Source: an uncultured Chthonomonas sp. (GTDB taxonomy: Bacteria; Armatimonadota; Chthonomonadetes; Chthonomonadales; Chthonomonadaceae). From it: a stretch of 33,451 nt of DNA. The notes beneath the pieces are model-generated. The model made no database searches and was not told the DNA's origin. It saw only the letters and a program-made list of their open reading frames with translations. The position numbers and the translations under genes are program-made. Shown piece after piece: positions 24,372-33,003 of this stretch. Each line of letters begins with the position of its first letter. Within the stretch, counting starts at the first letter, position 1. Location: positions 1-33,451 of the forward strand of contig CAIXIX010000339.1 of NCBI GenBank assembly GCA_903919615.1, written 5' to 3'.

Positions 24372-24737
24372 ATGCGATCGAAAACCACAGACAGCAGGAC
24401 CATCATTCCGCGTGTCTCACGCCCTCCGCTTCAAAAGCGGATGACGTGCTGGAACTGTCCTCGATACAACCGCGCTGAATTTCGCTGCCTGGATGGCAAG
24501 ACGAATCCCCGTAAAAAGGTCGACTGCGTTATCGTCGCCGAAATTCTCGGCCTACGAGCGCTCTGTCATTACAACCTATACCGCGACATCCTGGCTCAGC
24601 GAACTCACTACCCCAATGCGCCCTTTACCATTGATGCGTCTGCCAGAGTTGTGCACAAACGAACAACTGGAATCGTCGCGCTTTACATTGGATCGAACGT
24701 TGAGCCAGATACTGCCGCAAACATGCCATCGAAATAG
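24372..24737 (+). CDS. Small cysteine-motif protein, hypothetical
   Basis: This 121-residue frame is likely real because its middle has a dense, metal-site-like pattern: C26, C29, C39, C52 and C65 (spacings 2, 9, 12 and 12) within CWNCPRYNRAEFRCLDGKTN, then PRKKVDCVIVAEILGLRALC and HYNLYRD. I do not know the family; the arrangement suggests a zinc or iron-sulfur site. An internal ATG at 24441 (residue 24, just before CWNC) is an alternative start and would remove a basic, low-information N-terminus. Neither start has a good ribosome-binding site. The C-terminal third looks less constrained. It follows typA's terminator and precedes the glycoside hydrolase by 22 bases, so the two might be co-transcribed. 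Confidence 0.55.
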   Translation: MRSKTTDSRTIIPRVSRPPLQKRMTCWNCPRYNRAEFRCLDGKTNPRKKVDCVIVAEILGLRALCHYNLYRDILAQRTHYPNAPFTIDASARVVHKRTTGIVALYIGSNVEPDTAANMPSK

Positions 24738-24759
24738 AACCCTGCAGACATCATCACGA

Positions 24760-26124
24760 TTGTTTCGCTGCACACAGTCGACTGGTACATTAATCGCTCT
24801 TTTTGGAGCGCTGTTTCTGACGCTCTTCAGCACCAGTCGCGCAGATCGTCGTCCCGAAGCAATCCTCACCCTCGTTCGCCCGCCTACCCGTGCGGAGCTA
24901 ACTGCAAGAAATTCTCATGCCAAATACGAACCGCGGGCAGGCTGCTATCTTGGCGCTTATATCGATTTTGACGGCACTCTAAAACCGTTCTACACCGATA
25001 CAAGTAAAACTGAACATCGCGATCCTGGCACGTTTGAGAACTTCGTCAATCGCGCCCACGCGATGTACTTCTTTTATCTCGGCTACGGCAAGCCGCTTCC
25101 ACTCGATTGGGTTACCTGGCTACACACGCACAATAAGTTTGTACACATAGCCCTCGAACCCAACAACGGTTTGAAGGCAGTAAAGAACGATCGTTACCTG
25201 CAAAAACTGGCGGATGACATGGCTAGGTCGCACGCCAGAATATTCCTTCGTTTCGCGTCCGAGATGAATGGCAAGTGGACCGCATATCATGGCGACCCGA
25301 CTAAGTACCGGGAGGCGTTTAGACTGGTGCATGACGTCATGGCGAAACGCGCGCCGAATGTCGCAATGGTATGGTGCCCCTATTTCATGCCTTCGGAACC
25401 TATTCAGGAGTACTATCCGGGAGATCAATTTGTCGACTGGGTGGGCGTCAACATGTACAGTGTCACCTACCATAACAACAGTCTGCGCGCTCCGTGTAGC
25501 GAAGAACACCCGTGCGATATGCTCGATACCGTTTATAAACGATACGCCGCAATTAAGCCGATCATGATCTGTGAATATGGTGCAACGCACCTTGCCGCGT
25601 GCGACGCCACACCAGTTCCAGATTTTGCCATCCGTAAATTGAGCTCACTCTATAATTCCTTGCCGGCGAAATACCCACGCGTTAAGGCGATCAACTACTT
25701 CGATAGCAACACGCTTCAGTTCGCGGCAGACCTTGCGTATAACGATTACAGCGTCACAAACGACGAACATATTCGCTCAGCATACAACCTTGCTGTGTCC
25801 GGTTCCTACTTTTTGGACAGACCGCAGCCCTGGCCGGACAACCGTGCAGCATCTCCACCAGTTGCGATGCCTATCAAGGATGGCGACGTTCTGCGTGGAA
25901 ACGTCGAAATAGGATGCTGGGCCAGGACACCGTCGGATCGCCTGTCCGTCCGGTATCTGATCGATAACTTTGTTGTATATTCAGCAGACGAGCCTGACCG
26001 TTGGACGTTCTTCTGGCCCGCAGATAAGGCGGCAATCGGAAAGCACAAGCTGATGCTGAAGATTCTCAATTCTCACGGCAGAACCATCGCAGAACAAGCC
26101 CACACGGTAATCGTCCAGCACTAA
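24760..26124 (+). CDS. Secreted glycoside hydrolase, GH26-like (beta-mannanase type), with C-terminal Ig-like domain
   Basis: The frame is open from 24493, but that part overlaps the cysteine-motif gene. TTG at 24760 begins a good signal peptide (FRCTQSTGTLIALFGALFLT, then LFSTSRA before DRRPE), giving 454 residues; the start is uncertain since no ribosome-binding site is seen. The catalytic domain (about 55-335) has features of clan-A GH26 enzymes: YLGAYIDFDG, the acid/base motif FLRFASEMNGKW with E168, VWCPYFMP, WVGVNMYS, and the nucleophile E272 in MICEYGAT. Such enzymes cleave beta-mannan or related polysaccharides outside the cytoplasm. Residues about 366-454 (DVLRGNVEIGCWARTPSDRL to KLMLKILNSHGRTI) resemble a bacterial Ig-like domain. 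Substrate specificity is not certain. Confidence 0.85.
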   Translation: MFRCTQSTGTLIALFGALFLTLFSTSRADRRPEAILTLVRPPTRAELTARNSHAKYEPRAGCYLGAYIDFDGTLKPFYTDTSKTEHRDPGTFENFVNRAHAMYFFYLGYGKPLPLDWVTWLHTHNKFVHIALEPNNGLKAVKNDRYLQKLADDMARSHARIFLRFASEMNGKWTAYHGDPTKYREAFRLVHDVMAKRAPNVAMVWCPYFMPSEPIQEYYPGDQFVDWVGVNMYSVTYHNNSLRAPCSEEHPCDMLDTVYKRYAAIKPIMICEYGATHLAACDATPVPDFAIRKLSSLYNSLPAKYPRVKAINYFDSNTLQFAADLAYNDYSVTNDEHIRSAYNLAVSGSYFLDRPQPWPDNRAASPPVAMPIKDGDVLRGNVEIGCWARTPSDRLSVRYLIDNFVVYSADEPDRWTFFWPADKAAIGKHKLMLKILNSHGRTIAEQAHTVIVQH

Positions 26125-26377
26125 CGGCGACTCCCCGCACGCTCCATCAGCCGGAACCGCGCAGCAGTCCCTTTCCCTGCGAGCTCGAGAGCGAATTAGG
26201 GAGACGTTACATGCCGGTCCCTATTCGCACGCCGCTCCCTCTCTTTACTTTTCGCCCAACTAACAACGCTCACCCACCTGCGCTTGCTCCGATTTCACAT
26301 TCAACCTCGGGTACCATAAACCATTAATTGCAAATCGTACTACTCAGAGTTCACTTGATATTATCGGAGGCATAGGG

Positions 26378-27082
26378 ATGCAATCAGATAACCCCGGCAA
26401 CACGATCCCAATCTCTGGCGCGAGATTTATAAAGCGCAGAAAACGTGGTCACCTTCGGCAGGTCATACTGGTTACAATCGTTGTCCTAACCCTGATGTTC
26501 TGTCGCGGAGCCATTCAGCGCACAATTGCGATGGCGCAAGGCATCGTATCACCAATGCCACTTGCGTATGCCTATGCTCCGTCGCCAAATGCCGATGATC
26601 GGCCCGTAACTGCTACTATAAACTGCGTTGTCCTGCATGCAACCGTAGAACCCACAACAGAAGGTACCATTGGCCTCTTCCTAAATCCGGCCACAAAAGT
26701 TTCCTCCCACTTCATCGTTGGCAAAGACGGCCGTGTCTTCCAGATGGTCCCTATCGAAAAGCGCGCATGGCATGCCGGTGTTTCATCGCTCGATGGCGTG
26801 AACAAAGTGAATGACTTCAGCGTCGGCATCGAAATGGTAAATGCTAATGATGGCGCCGATCCCTACCCGCTTGCTCAGATGGAGTCGGTCGCCGGCCTTA
26901 TCCGGTTTATCAGGTCGCGTTATCCTGTTCCGGACGAACGAATTGTCTCACATGCATCGGTCGCACTTCCAGCAGGACGTAAATCCGATCCCATCGGCTT
27001 CGATTTCGAGAAGGTAAAGATCCTTGCCCGGCTGGGCACGATCGAACACACCGCGCTCAGCGGCGTGCCGACTGCGCCGTAG
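26378..27082 (+). CDS. N-acetylmuramoyl-L-alanine amidase (Amidase_2), membrane-anchored
   Basis: The 234-residue protein has a basic N-terminus (FIKRRKRGHLR), one membrane segment (about 29-42), and an Amidase_2 domain (75-215). This family hydrolyses the bond between muramic acid and the stem peptide in peptidoglycan. Zinc ligands fit H87 in CVVLHATV, H192 in IVSHASVA and D204 in RKSDPIGFDF. Further conserved parts are SSHFIVGKDGRVFQMVP, KRAWHAGVS and SVGIEMVN. The N-terminal anchor suggests action in the periplasm or at the outer face of the membrane, in wall turnover. GGAGG lies seven bases before the ATG. It is separate from ffh downstream, which has its own promoter. Confidence 0.93.
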   Translation: MQSDNPGNTIPISGARFIKRRKRGHLRQVILVTIVVLTLMFCRGAIQRTIAMAQGIVSPMPLAYAYAPSPNADDRPVTATINCVVLHATVEPTTEGTIGLFLNPATKVSSHFIVGKDGRVFQMVPIEKRAWHAGVSSLDGVNKVNDFSVGIEMVNANDGADPYPLAQMESVAGLIRFIRSRYPVPDERIVSHASVALPAGRKSDPIGFDFEKVKILARLGTIEHTALSGVPTAP

Positions 27083-27110
27083 ATCTGTACGATCGTCTCG
27101 CTCTTCCTGT

Positions 27111-27139
27111 TTGACAAACCATATGGTTACCGGTATACT
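27111..27139 (+). promoter_or_regulatory. Consensus sigma-70 promoter of the ffh operon, with palindrome in the spacer
   Basis: TTGACA (27111-27116) and TATACT (27134-27139) are separated by exactly 17 bases. The spacer contains the perfect 12-base palindrome AACCATATGGTT (27117-27128), a possible repressor site. The untranslated leader to ffh is about 115 bases. Confidence 0.88.
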
Positions 27140-27262
27140 TTCACGGCGATCTTGCGAGTGTTGAATTGTCGAATTTCCTCTTGCCTGCCGCCGGTTGATG
27201 TTGCACGCCCGTAAAACGCGTTCGACAGACGTGATGTTTTAGCGACGGAGTTAACCTGTTAC

Positions 27263-28744
27263 ATGTTTGAGGGGCTTTCCGATAGACTGCAGGACGTATT
27301 TCAGCGATTACGCGGAAAAGGGCGCATCACCGAAGATGACGTCAATGAGGCGTTGCGCGAAGTTCGTCAAGCGCTCCTTGAGGCCGACGTTAGCTTCAAA
27401 GTCGTAAAAGAGTTTGTCTCAAAGGTAAAAGAACAGGCGATTGGCGCCGATGTTCTGGAAAGCCTGTCTCCTGCTCAGCAAGTCGTCAAGATCGTTAATG
27501 ACGAACTGATTGAACTGCTCGGCGGTGTCGAGACGCGCCTGAATATCGCGCCATCGCCTCCTACCGTGATTATGCTATGCGGCCTGCAGGGCGCTGGTAA
27601 AACAACGCTGGCAGGTAAGCTTGGCGCCTGGTTTAAGAAACAGGGCCGAAATCCAATTCTTGTTGCCTGCGACATCTATCGGCCCGCTGCTGTAAAACAG
27701 CTCCAGGTGCTCGGCAAGCAGATCAACGTACCGGTATACGCCTCGGCTGAGAACGATGGTAAGCTACCACCGCAGATCGCGCTGGATGCAGTGAGCCATG
27801 CGGGCGCTAACGGCAACGATATCGTTATACTGGATACCGCTGGCCGGCTCGCCATCGACGAGCAGTTGATGAACGAACTGGGCGAGATGAAGAGCCGCCT
27901 TGGCCGTATTAACCCCGCGTTTCCACATGAGATTCTGCTCGTCGTAGATGCAATGGTCGGGCAGGACGCAGTTAATTTCGCCGCTGAGTTTAACACCCGG
28001 TTGGCGTTAACCGGTCTTGTTATGACCAAAATGGACGGCGATACGCGTGGCGGCGCCGCTCTTTCGATCCGCTCTGTAACGGGCGTGCCCATCAAGTTTC
28101 TTGGCGTTGGCGAGAAATTGGACGCGCTGGAACAGTTTTATCCGGACCGTCTGGCATCTCGAATTCTGGGCATGGGCGATATCCTCAGCCTTATCGAAAA
28201 AGCGCAAGAGGCGATCGATGAGAAACAAGCTGCGGATCTTGAGAAGAAACTGCGCGAAAGCAAGTTTGATCTCAACGATTTTCTTGCTCAGATGGAGCAG
28301 ATGAAGAAGCTGGGACCGCTCGAGAACATTATGAAAATGCTTCCCGGCGTCAACAGCCAGATGATCGATGAGTTTCAAAGCGTTAATGCTCAAAAGGTGA
28401 TGGAGCGCAAGAAGGCAATCGTGCAGTCGATGACGCTGCAGGAGCGCGCACATCCCGAAGTCATCAACGGTTCGCGCCGCAGACGAATATCTGCTGGGTG
28501 CGGGCAGTCCGTTCAGGAGATCAATCAATTCCTGAACGAATTTGAGCAGATGCGCAAAATGATGCGGCTAATGATGAACCAACAGAACGCCGGTCAGAAA
28601 AAGAAGTTCCCGTGGGGCGGAAAGGGCAACCCTCCGCCTGCCGGACCTGGGCAAAATCCATCGCTACCAGGCGATGGCGGGCTTCGCAAGCCTGCCCCGA
28701 AAATGCCAAAAGGCGGCAAACGACGCCGCTTTCCCTTCGGATAG
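27263..28744 (+). CDS. ffh: Signal recognition particle protein Ffh
   Basis: Ffh binds signal sequences of nascent membrane proteins and, with 4.5S RNA and FtsY, delivers ribosomes to the translocon. The 493-residue protein has an N domain (1-95), the GTPase domain with GLQGAGKTT (107-115), DTAGR (191-195) and TKMDGD (255-260), and the methionine-rich M domain from about 330. The RNA-binding SRRRRISAGCG and the EFEQMRKMMRLMMNQQ stretch are present. The tail is proline/glycine/lysine-rich (PGQNPSLPGDGGLRKPAPK), longer than in E. coli. No 4.5S RNA gene is seen in the window. It heads the downstream ribosomal-protein genes. The GGAG at about 13 bases from the ATG is a distant ribosome-binding site. 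Confidence 0.97.
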   Translation: MFEGLSDRLQDVFQRLRGKGRITEDDVNEALREVRQALLEADVSFKVVKEFVSKVKEQAIGADVLESLSPAQQVVKIVNDELIELLGGVETRLNIAPSPPTVIMLCGLQGAGKTTLAGKLGAWFKKQGRNPILVACDIYRPAAVKQLQVLGKQINVPVYASAENDGKLPPQIALDAVSHAGANGNDIVILDTAGRLAIDEQLMNELGEMKSRLGRINPAFPHEILLVVDAMVGQDAVNFAAEFNTRLALTGLVMTKMDGDTRGGAALSIRSVTGVPIKFLGVGEKLDALEQFYPDRLASRILGMGDILSLIEKAQEAIDEKQAADLEKKLRESKFDLNDFLAQMEQMKKLGPLENIMKMLPGVNSQMIDEFQSVNAQKVMERKKAIVQSMTLQERAHPEVINGSRRRRISAGCGQSVQEINQFLNEFEQMRKMMRLMMNQQNAGQKKKFPWGGKGNPPPAGPGQNPSLPGDGGLRKPAPKMPKGGKRRRFPFG

Positions 28745-28760
28745 CACAGCATTGCTGTGC
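28744..28760 (+). terminator. Small hairpin at the end of ffh
   Basis: GCACAGC pairs with GCTGTGC around a three-base ATT loop, starting at the last base of the ffh stop. There is no T-run, so it may instead stabilise or process the mRNA end. Confidence 0.3.
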
Positions 28761-28898
28761 ATCCAGGATGCCCTGTGTATCTGTGAAAGTACACGTGTGG
28801 CGCAGCACCCGGCAGGACAGTTGACGTCATGAACGGTTAGAACTTCGCGTTCTTTCCGTACTTACGTCTGCATCGGCCGCTCGACAGGAGAATAAATA

Positions 28899-29204
28899 GT
28901 GGCAGTTAAGATCCGCTTGAAGCGCATGGGCGCTAAAAAGCACCCCATCTACCGTGTTGTAATCGCAAACAGCACCGAATCACGCGATGGTCGATTCATC
29001 GATACCATTGGCCAGTACAACCCCTGTGTTGAACCCCCTTTCATCAAGATCGATGAGACAAAGGCTCTCTACTGGCTCGGTCACGGCGCACAGCCGACCG
29101 ATGTTACCAGAGCGCTACTTAAGAAGGCCGGCCTGCTAGACAGACTGGAAGCCGCAAAAGCAGCCGCACGCGAAGCCCGCGCCAAGGGTACTTCAGGCAG
29201 CTAG
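28899..29204 (+). CDS. rpsP: Ribosomal protein S16
   Basis: S16 stabilises the 5' and central domains of 16S rRNA during small-subunit assembly. The 101-residue protein starts at GTG (28899) with ACAGGAG eight bases upstream. It reads [20 protein letters not shown], then [13 protein letters not shown], and [20 protein letters not shown], which is diagnostic for the family. The C-terminal [20 protein letters not shown] is a lysine/alanine-rich helix. khpA begins 29 bases later, in the order common in Firmicutes and several other phyla. Confidence 0.97.
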   Translation: MAVKIRLKRMGAKKHPIYRVVIANSTESRDGRFIDTIGQYNPCVEPPFIKIDETKALYWLGHGAQPTDVTRALLKKAGLLDRLEAAKAAAREARAKGTSGS

Positions 29205-29233
29205 TATCCGCGCTGTAACAAAGGAGCGAAACC

Positions 29234-29464
29234 GTGAATAAACTCATCGAGTTTCTGGTGAAAGAGCTTGTCGATGAGCCGGAACAGGTTTCCGTCACCG
29301 AAGTACTGGCGGATGAGGCCACCACGTATGAAATACGGGTTGCCCCCAACGATCTTGGCAAAGTGATTGGCAAGCAGGGACGCATAGCAAATGCGCTGCG
29401 TACCGTAGTTAAGGCGATTGCAATGAAAGACAAACGTAAGGTCTTCGTTGAAATCGTCGCCTAG
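29234..29464 (+). CDS. khpA: KH-domain RNA-binding protein KhpA
   Basis: The 76-residue protein is a single KH domain with the loop GKVIGKQGRIANALR, where GKQG (46-49) is the RNA-binding GxxG. KhpA proteins bind RNA and pair with Jag/KhpB, whose gene is at 21253. It starts at GTG 29234 with AAGGAG seven bases upstream. The location between rpsP and rimM is the standard one. The short helix MNKLIEFLVKELVDEPEQV at the N-terminus is typical of the family. Confidence 0.95.
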   Translation: MNKLIEFLVKELVDEPEQVSVTEVLADEATTYEIRVAPNDLGKVIGKQGRIANALRTVVKAIAMKDKRKVFVEIVA

Positions 29465-29488
29465 TTTGAGTGAGCGGAGCAAACGAAT

Positions 29489-30052
29489 CTGGCAAGCAGT
29501 ATAGATCTATCGGAATGGAACCTCACGATTGGTGAAATCGTTGCTCCATTTGGACTCGCTGGCGAACTGAAGGTGCGGCTAGAAACCGATTTTCCAGATC
29601 GGTTTGCACGCCTGAAACAGGTCTGCATTCGAGACCTGCAGAATTCTGCCAAGATCTATCAGATTGTCGGCACGCGATTGCATAAGGGACAGGCGCTTCT
29701 TAAGCTCCAGGGCGTTGTCAGTATAGACGACGCAGAAAAGCTGAGAAACCACCTGGTCCAGATCAGATCCTACGAAGCGGTTCGACTTCCTGAACATGAG
29801 TTCTACATTTACGACCTCATTGGCTGTACCGTAGAAACTGTGGAAGGAAAGTCACTCGGAGTGCTCCGACAGGTGCTTCGCACAAATAACGCGAACGATG
29901 TCTACGTGATTGGCGAAGGAAAGGAAGAGATTCTATTGCCCGCCATTAAAGATGTAGTCTGTTCCGTCGATCTGAATGACCGGAAAATCGTTGTGTCGCC
30001 AACTCCGGGCCTACTCCCGGAGGAGCAAGACGAACTGCTGCGCGAATCCTAA
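29489..30052 (+). CDS. rimM: 16S rRNA-processing protein RimM, probable non-standard start
   Basis: RimM binds S19 and helps mature the 30S head. The family's N-terminal sequence is present as [20 protein letters not shown] (from 29516), but the frame has no ATG, GTG or TTG between the stop at 29471 and that region. The first conventional start, GTG at 29573, would delete the first strands. CTG at 29489 has GGAG nine bases upstream and gives 187 residues, the family's usual length. The PRC-barrel part follows: [20 protein letters not shown], then [16 protein letters not shown]. The position between khpA and trmD is conserved. I am sure of the gene, less sure of the exact start. Confidence 0.88.
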   Translation: MASSIDLSEWNLTIGEIVAPFGLAGELKVRLETDFPDRFARLKQVCIRDLQNSAKIYQIVGTRLHKGQALLKLQGVVSIDDAEKLRNHLVQIRSYEAVRLPEHEFYIYDLIGCTVETVEGKSLGVLRQVLRTNNANDVYVIGEGKEEILLPAIKDVVCSVDLNDRKIVVSPTPGLLPEEQDELLRES

Positions 30053-30087
30053 CTGGCATGGTTGCAACTGCATGGAATGCGGCTCGT

Positions 30088-30852
30088 ATGCGTATCGATA
30101 TCATTACTGTGCTGCCTGATATGGTGGAGTCTGCGCTTAATCACAGCATTATTAAGCGTGCCAGAGAGAGATCACTGGTAGATATTCGAGTAATCGATCT
30201 AAGAAACTTCACCGAGGATCGGCACAGAACGACCGATGACACGCCTTACGGCGGCGGTGGCGGAATGGTGATGAAGATCGAACCAATCGATCGCGCCATT
30301 AAACACTTGCGAGCGGAATCTAATACCTCACCTCGAATCGTATTGACGGACCCTAGAGGGAAGCAATTCGATCAGAGAACGGCGCGCCAATGGGCAGCGG
30401 AACAACACCTGATTCTGCTCTGCGGCCACTATGAGGGTGTCGATGAGAGAGTTAGAACGCAGCTTGTAACGGATGAAGTCTCCATTGGAGACTACGTTTT
30501 AACCGGCGGCGAACTACCGGCTCTTGTCGTAACAGATGCGCTAACGAGGCTTCAGCCCGGTGCGCTGGGCGACGAGGAGGCTCCTGCAAAGGATAGCTTT
30601 GCAGAGGACCTGCTTGAATACCCGCACTATACAAGGCCAGCTGAGTACCAGGGAGCCAGTGTTCCAGAGATGCTACTCTGTGGGCACCATGCAAAGATAC
30701 AGGAGTGGCGGCGCTGGCATCAGCTGCACTCCACTCGATCTAGAAGACCAGATCTGTTTGCAAAGTTCGAGCTTACCGCCCGAGACCGCAAACTTATTGA
30801 TAGCGAGGAGCCAAAGGCGCCTCAAGACAAACCCCCGACTTCGACGGAATAG
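30088..30852 (+). CDS. trmD: tRNA (guanine-N1-)-methyltransferase
   Basis: TrmD methylates G37 next to the anticodon using S-adenosylmethionine, which prevents frameshifting. I choose ATG at 30088 ([12 protein letters not shown], 254 residues), since family members begin this way; an ATG at 30058 would add ten residues. The trefoil-knot signature is complete: [10 protein letters not shown] (54-63), [12 protein letters not shown] (111-122), [16 protein letters not shown] (132-147), and catalytic R154 and D169. The C-terminal domain with YTRPAEYQG and [16 protein letters not shown] is intact. It follows rimM by about 35 bases and precedes rplS, the usual order. Confidence 0.96.
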   Translation: MRIDIITVLPDMVESALNHSIIKRARERSLVDIRVIDLRNFTEDRHRTTDDTPYGGGGGMVMKIEPIDRAIKHLRAESNTSPRIVLTDPRGKQFDQRTARQWAAEQHLILLCGHYEGVDERVRTQLVTDEVSIGDYVLTGGELPALVVTDALTRLQPGALGDEEAPAKDSFAEDLLEYPHYTRPAEYQGASVPEMLLCGHHAKIQEWRRWHQLHSTRSRRPDLFAKFELTARDRKLIDSEEPKAPQDKPPTSTE

Positions 30853-30896
30853 AAAAATCTGTCGAACCCTTATATGAGGAAAACGAGAGGATTCAG

Positions 30897-31370
30897 ATGG
30901 CACTGGGACCAGAAACGATCCGTGAAATTGAAAGAGCAGAGATTGAGCGATCGCGCGAGATCTGGGCAAATAACGAAAACCGACGACGTGAGCAGGACGC
31001 AAAGGACAAAAAGCGCGCCTTTTCCGACGCGGATAAGGTAAGCATCGAACAGCGGGCTCCCCTACCGAAGTTCAGGCCCGGTGACACCATCAAGGTTCAC
31101 GCTAAGGTCGTCGAAGGCGATAAGGAGCGAATCCAGGTTTTCGAAGGCGTGGTAATTGCCGACAACCATACCAGCGCTCGAAAGACCTTTACCGTTCGCA
31201 AAATCTCGCATTCTATTGGTGTTGAGCGATCCTTCCTGCTTCACTCTCCTCGAATAGAGAAGATCGAAGTCGTCCGACACGGTAAGGTTAGAAGAGCCAA
31301 ACTCTACTACCTGCGTGGTGTCATCGGCAAGAAGGCGCGAATCAAAGAAGACCGAAACGCGACACGGTAG
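30897..31370 (+). CDS. rplS: Ribosomal protein L19 with N-terminal extension
   Basis: L19 sits at the interface of the large subunit near bridge B8. The core is standard: [20 protein letters not shown] (57-76), [31 protein letters not shown], and [20 protein letters not shown]. The protein has 157 residues against about 115 normally. The excess is a highly charged, helix-prone N-terminal stretch of roughly 40 residues ([20 protein letters not shown] and following). GAGAGG precedes the ATG by about seven bases. It follows trmD by 44 bases. A large hairpin lies in the gap before lepB. Confidence 0.96.
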   Translation: MALGPETIREIERAEIERSREIWANNENRRREQDAKDKKRAFSDADKVSIEQRAPLPKFRPGDTIKVHAKVVEGDKERIQVFEGVVIADNHTSARKTFTVRKISHSIGVERSFLLHSPRIEKIEVVRHGKVRRAKLYYLRGVIGKKARIKEDRNATR

Positions 31371-31402
31371 TTCCGACGTATATGGTTTTGTGTTAGTAAA
31401 TT

Positions 31403-31443
31403 CAGGCGTTCGCGATACGGGAGACCTGTAGCGTGAACGCCTG
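31403..31443 (+). terminator. Long hairpin between rplS and lepB
   Basis: CAGGCGTTC (31403-31411) pairs with GAACGCCTG (31435-31443), with a further inner stem TACGGG/CCTGTA and an AGA loop. There is no T-run after it, so it may be a processing or stability element or a partial terminator rather than a strong stop. Confidence 0.45.
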
Positions 31444-31475
31444 CAACCTGTTCTGATAAGGAACGTTATCCAGTT

Positions 31476-32279
31476 ATGAATCCAGGCATCAACCCAAGCG
31501 ATACTGGCGCTGCAGAACTCCTCGCTAACCTGAGTGTGCAGACCATTGCGCTCGTTGCGTTCGCGCTCACTATCCTCCGCTCCATGCTGCTAAGCATCAA
31601 ATCGCGCTCAGCAGACGGAAAGCAGGATCAGATTAATCCAAGCGCGCGTGGGATTGCGGAGATTCTCGAATCGCTGATTATAGCCGGCGTTCTCGTGTTC
31701 CTTATTATCCGTCCGTTCTTTGTTCAGGCATTCTTTATTCCATCAGAATCGATGGAGCCGACCCTTATGGGTCATGATCAAGGCGCAGATCATGAGCATA
31801 CCGACACCATTCACGACCATATCTTTGTTAACAAGCTCGTTTACCGCTACAGCGAGCCGCAGCATGGCGATATCATCGTGTTTAAGGCCCCCGCCTCGGC
31901 AGATGCAGAATCGCTTAATTTAGGACGCCCACAAAAAGAAAACATCCTCATTAAGCGATTGATTGGTATCGGCCCCGATACGATCGAAGTAAAGGAAGGC
32001 GTTACTGCAGACGGCAAGCCTGCCTATTTTGTATATCGCAACAATGTACGCCTGGATGAGCCGTTCATAAAAGAACCGCTTTCCGATCCACAGCCGGATC
32101 ATGCAATCTATGGCGTCAACCAGCCTCTGCACCTGAAGCCGGGAGAGCTCTTCGTCATGGGAGACAACCGGAACAACTCGAACGACAGCCGCTACTGGGG
32201 CACGCTGGAACGCACCCGCGTCATCGGCAAAGCTGCATTCATATTCTTCCCCTTTAACCGAATTAGAGCTCTGCATTAG
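31476..32279 (+). CDS. lepB: Signal peptidase I
   Basis: LepB removes signal peptides from exported proteins at the outer face of the membrane. The 267-residue protein has two hydrophobic segments (about 18-40 and 66-84), then the catalytic serine S92 in FIPSESMEPTL, the catalytic lysine K160 in ILIKRLIGIGPD, and the late GDNRNNSNDSRYWG. Right after the serine motif there is a histidine/aspartate-rich insertion (residues 100-115: H100, H106, H108, H113, H115) that is not part of the usual family sequence. The position after rplS and before rnhB is common in Firmicutes-like operons. AAGGA lies upstream of the ATG. Confidence 0.95.
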   Translation: MNPGINPSDTGAAELLANLSVQTIALVAFALTILRSMLLSIKSRSADGKQDQINPSARGIAEILESLIIAGVLVFLIIRPFFVQAFFIPSESMEPTLMGHDQGADHEHTDTIHDHIFVNKLVYRYSEPQHGDIIVFKAPASADAESLNLGRPQKENILIKRLIGIGPDTIEVKEGVTADGKPAYFVYRNNVRLDEPFIKEPLSDPQPDHAIYGVNQPLHLKPGELFVMGDNRNNSNDSRYWGTLERTRVIGKAAFIFFPFNRIRALH

Positions 32280-32305
32280 TGCGTTTCACGTAATGAGCCG
32301 AAGTG

Positions 32306-32983
32306 ATGAAATCGCTTTCTCCTCTGTTGGAACACTGGCTGGAACACGAGGGCTATGCTCGCGTGGCCGGATACACCACCGTCTGTGGAATTGATGAGGC
32401 AGGACGCGGTGCATTGGCCGGACCAGTCGTTGCTGCATGCGTCGTGCTCAATCTGGACTTAGTTCCAGCTGGCATTGACGATTCCAAAAAGCTCACGGCA
32501 AAATCACGTGATCGCGGTTATGATGCGATCGTAACCAGTGGCGCAAGGATTGGTGTTGGCATTGTCTCCAGTGAAGAGATAGATGCTATCAACATTCTCC
32601 GTGCAACGCATGCCGCAATGCGCGCTGCACTTAACGATGCCAGCGGCGATGTTAGCATCGATTTTGCGTTGATCGATGGCCTGCCTGTTCTTCCTTTCCC
32701 ACTGCCCCAGAAATCAATTGTTCAGGGCGATGCCACATGCGCTTCTATCGCGGCGGCCTCTATCATTGCAAAGGTAACACGAGACCGTATAATGACCAAT
32801 CTTGGTCAACAGTTCCCCGAGTACGGTTTCAGCGTGCACAAAGGCTATGGCACGCAGCAGCACCTGAAGGCTCTAGAAACGTATGGCCCCTGCCCGGTTC
32901 ATAGGCGTTCGTTTCAGCCGGTAAGGGCAGCGATGCCTGAGAACCGATCATCGGCGCCTGTTACTCTCACTTTAGATATCTAA
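32306..32983 (+). CDS. rnhB: Ribonuclease HII
   Basis: RNase HII cuts RNA in RNA-DNA hybrids and removes single ribonucleotides from DNA. I choose ATG at 32306 (225 residues); a GTG three bases earlier is also possible. The catalytic residues are D30 and E31 in GIDEAGRGALAGPV, D124 in ALIDGLP and D142 in QGDATCASIAAASIIAK. The remaining signature DDSKKLT (58-64) and FSVHKGYGTQQHLKAL are intact. The C-terminal tail is short. It follows lepB by 26 bases and precedes yraN, a conserved order. Confidence 0.96.
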   Translation: MKSLSPLLEHWLEHEGYARVAGYTTVCGIDEAGRGALAGPVVAACVVLNLDLVPAGIDDSKKLTAKSRDRGYDAIVTSGARIGVGIVSSEEIDAINILRATHAAMRAALNDASGDVSIDFALIDGLPVLPFPLPQKSIVQGDATCASIAAASIIAKVTRDRIMTNLGQQFPEYGFSVHKGYGTQQHLKALETYGPCPVHRRSFQPVRAAMPENRSSAPVTLTLDI

Positions 32984-33003
32984 CAACTTCAATCACGCCC
33001 CCA

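Noticed and set aside
24493-24759. Long N-terminal extension of the GH26-like enzyme
   Set aside because: The first 89 codons overlap the cysteine-motif gene in another frame and lack constraint; a signal peptide beginning at 24760 is a better start.
27140-27262. ffh leader as a possible 4.5S (SRP) RNA gene
   Set aside because: The conserved GGAA tetraloop and surrounding SRP RNA core sequence are absent.
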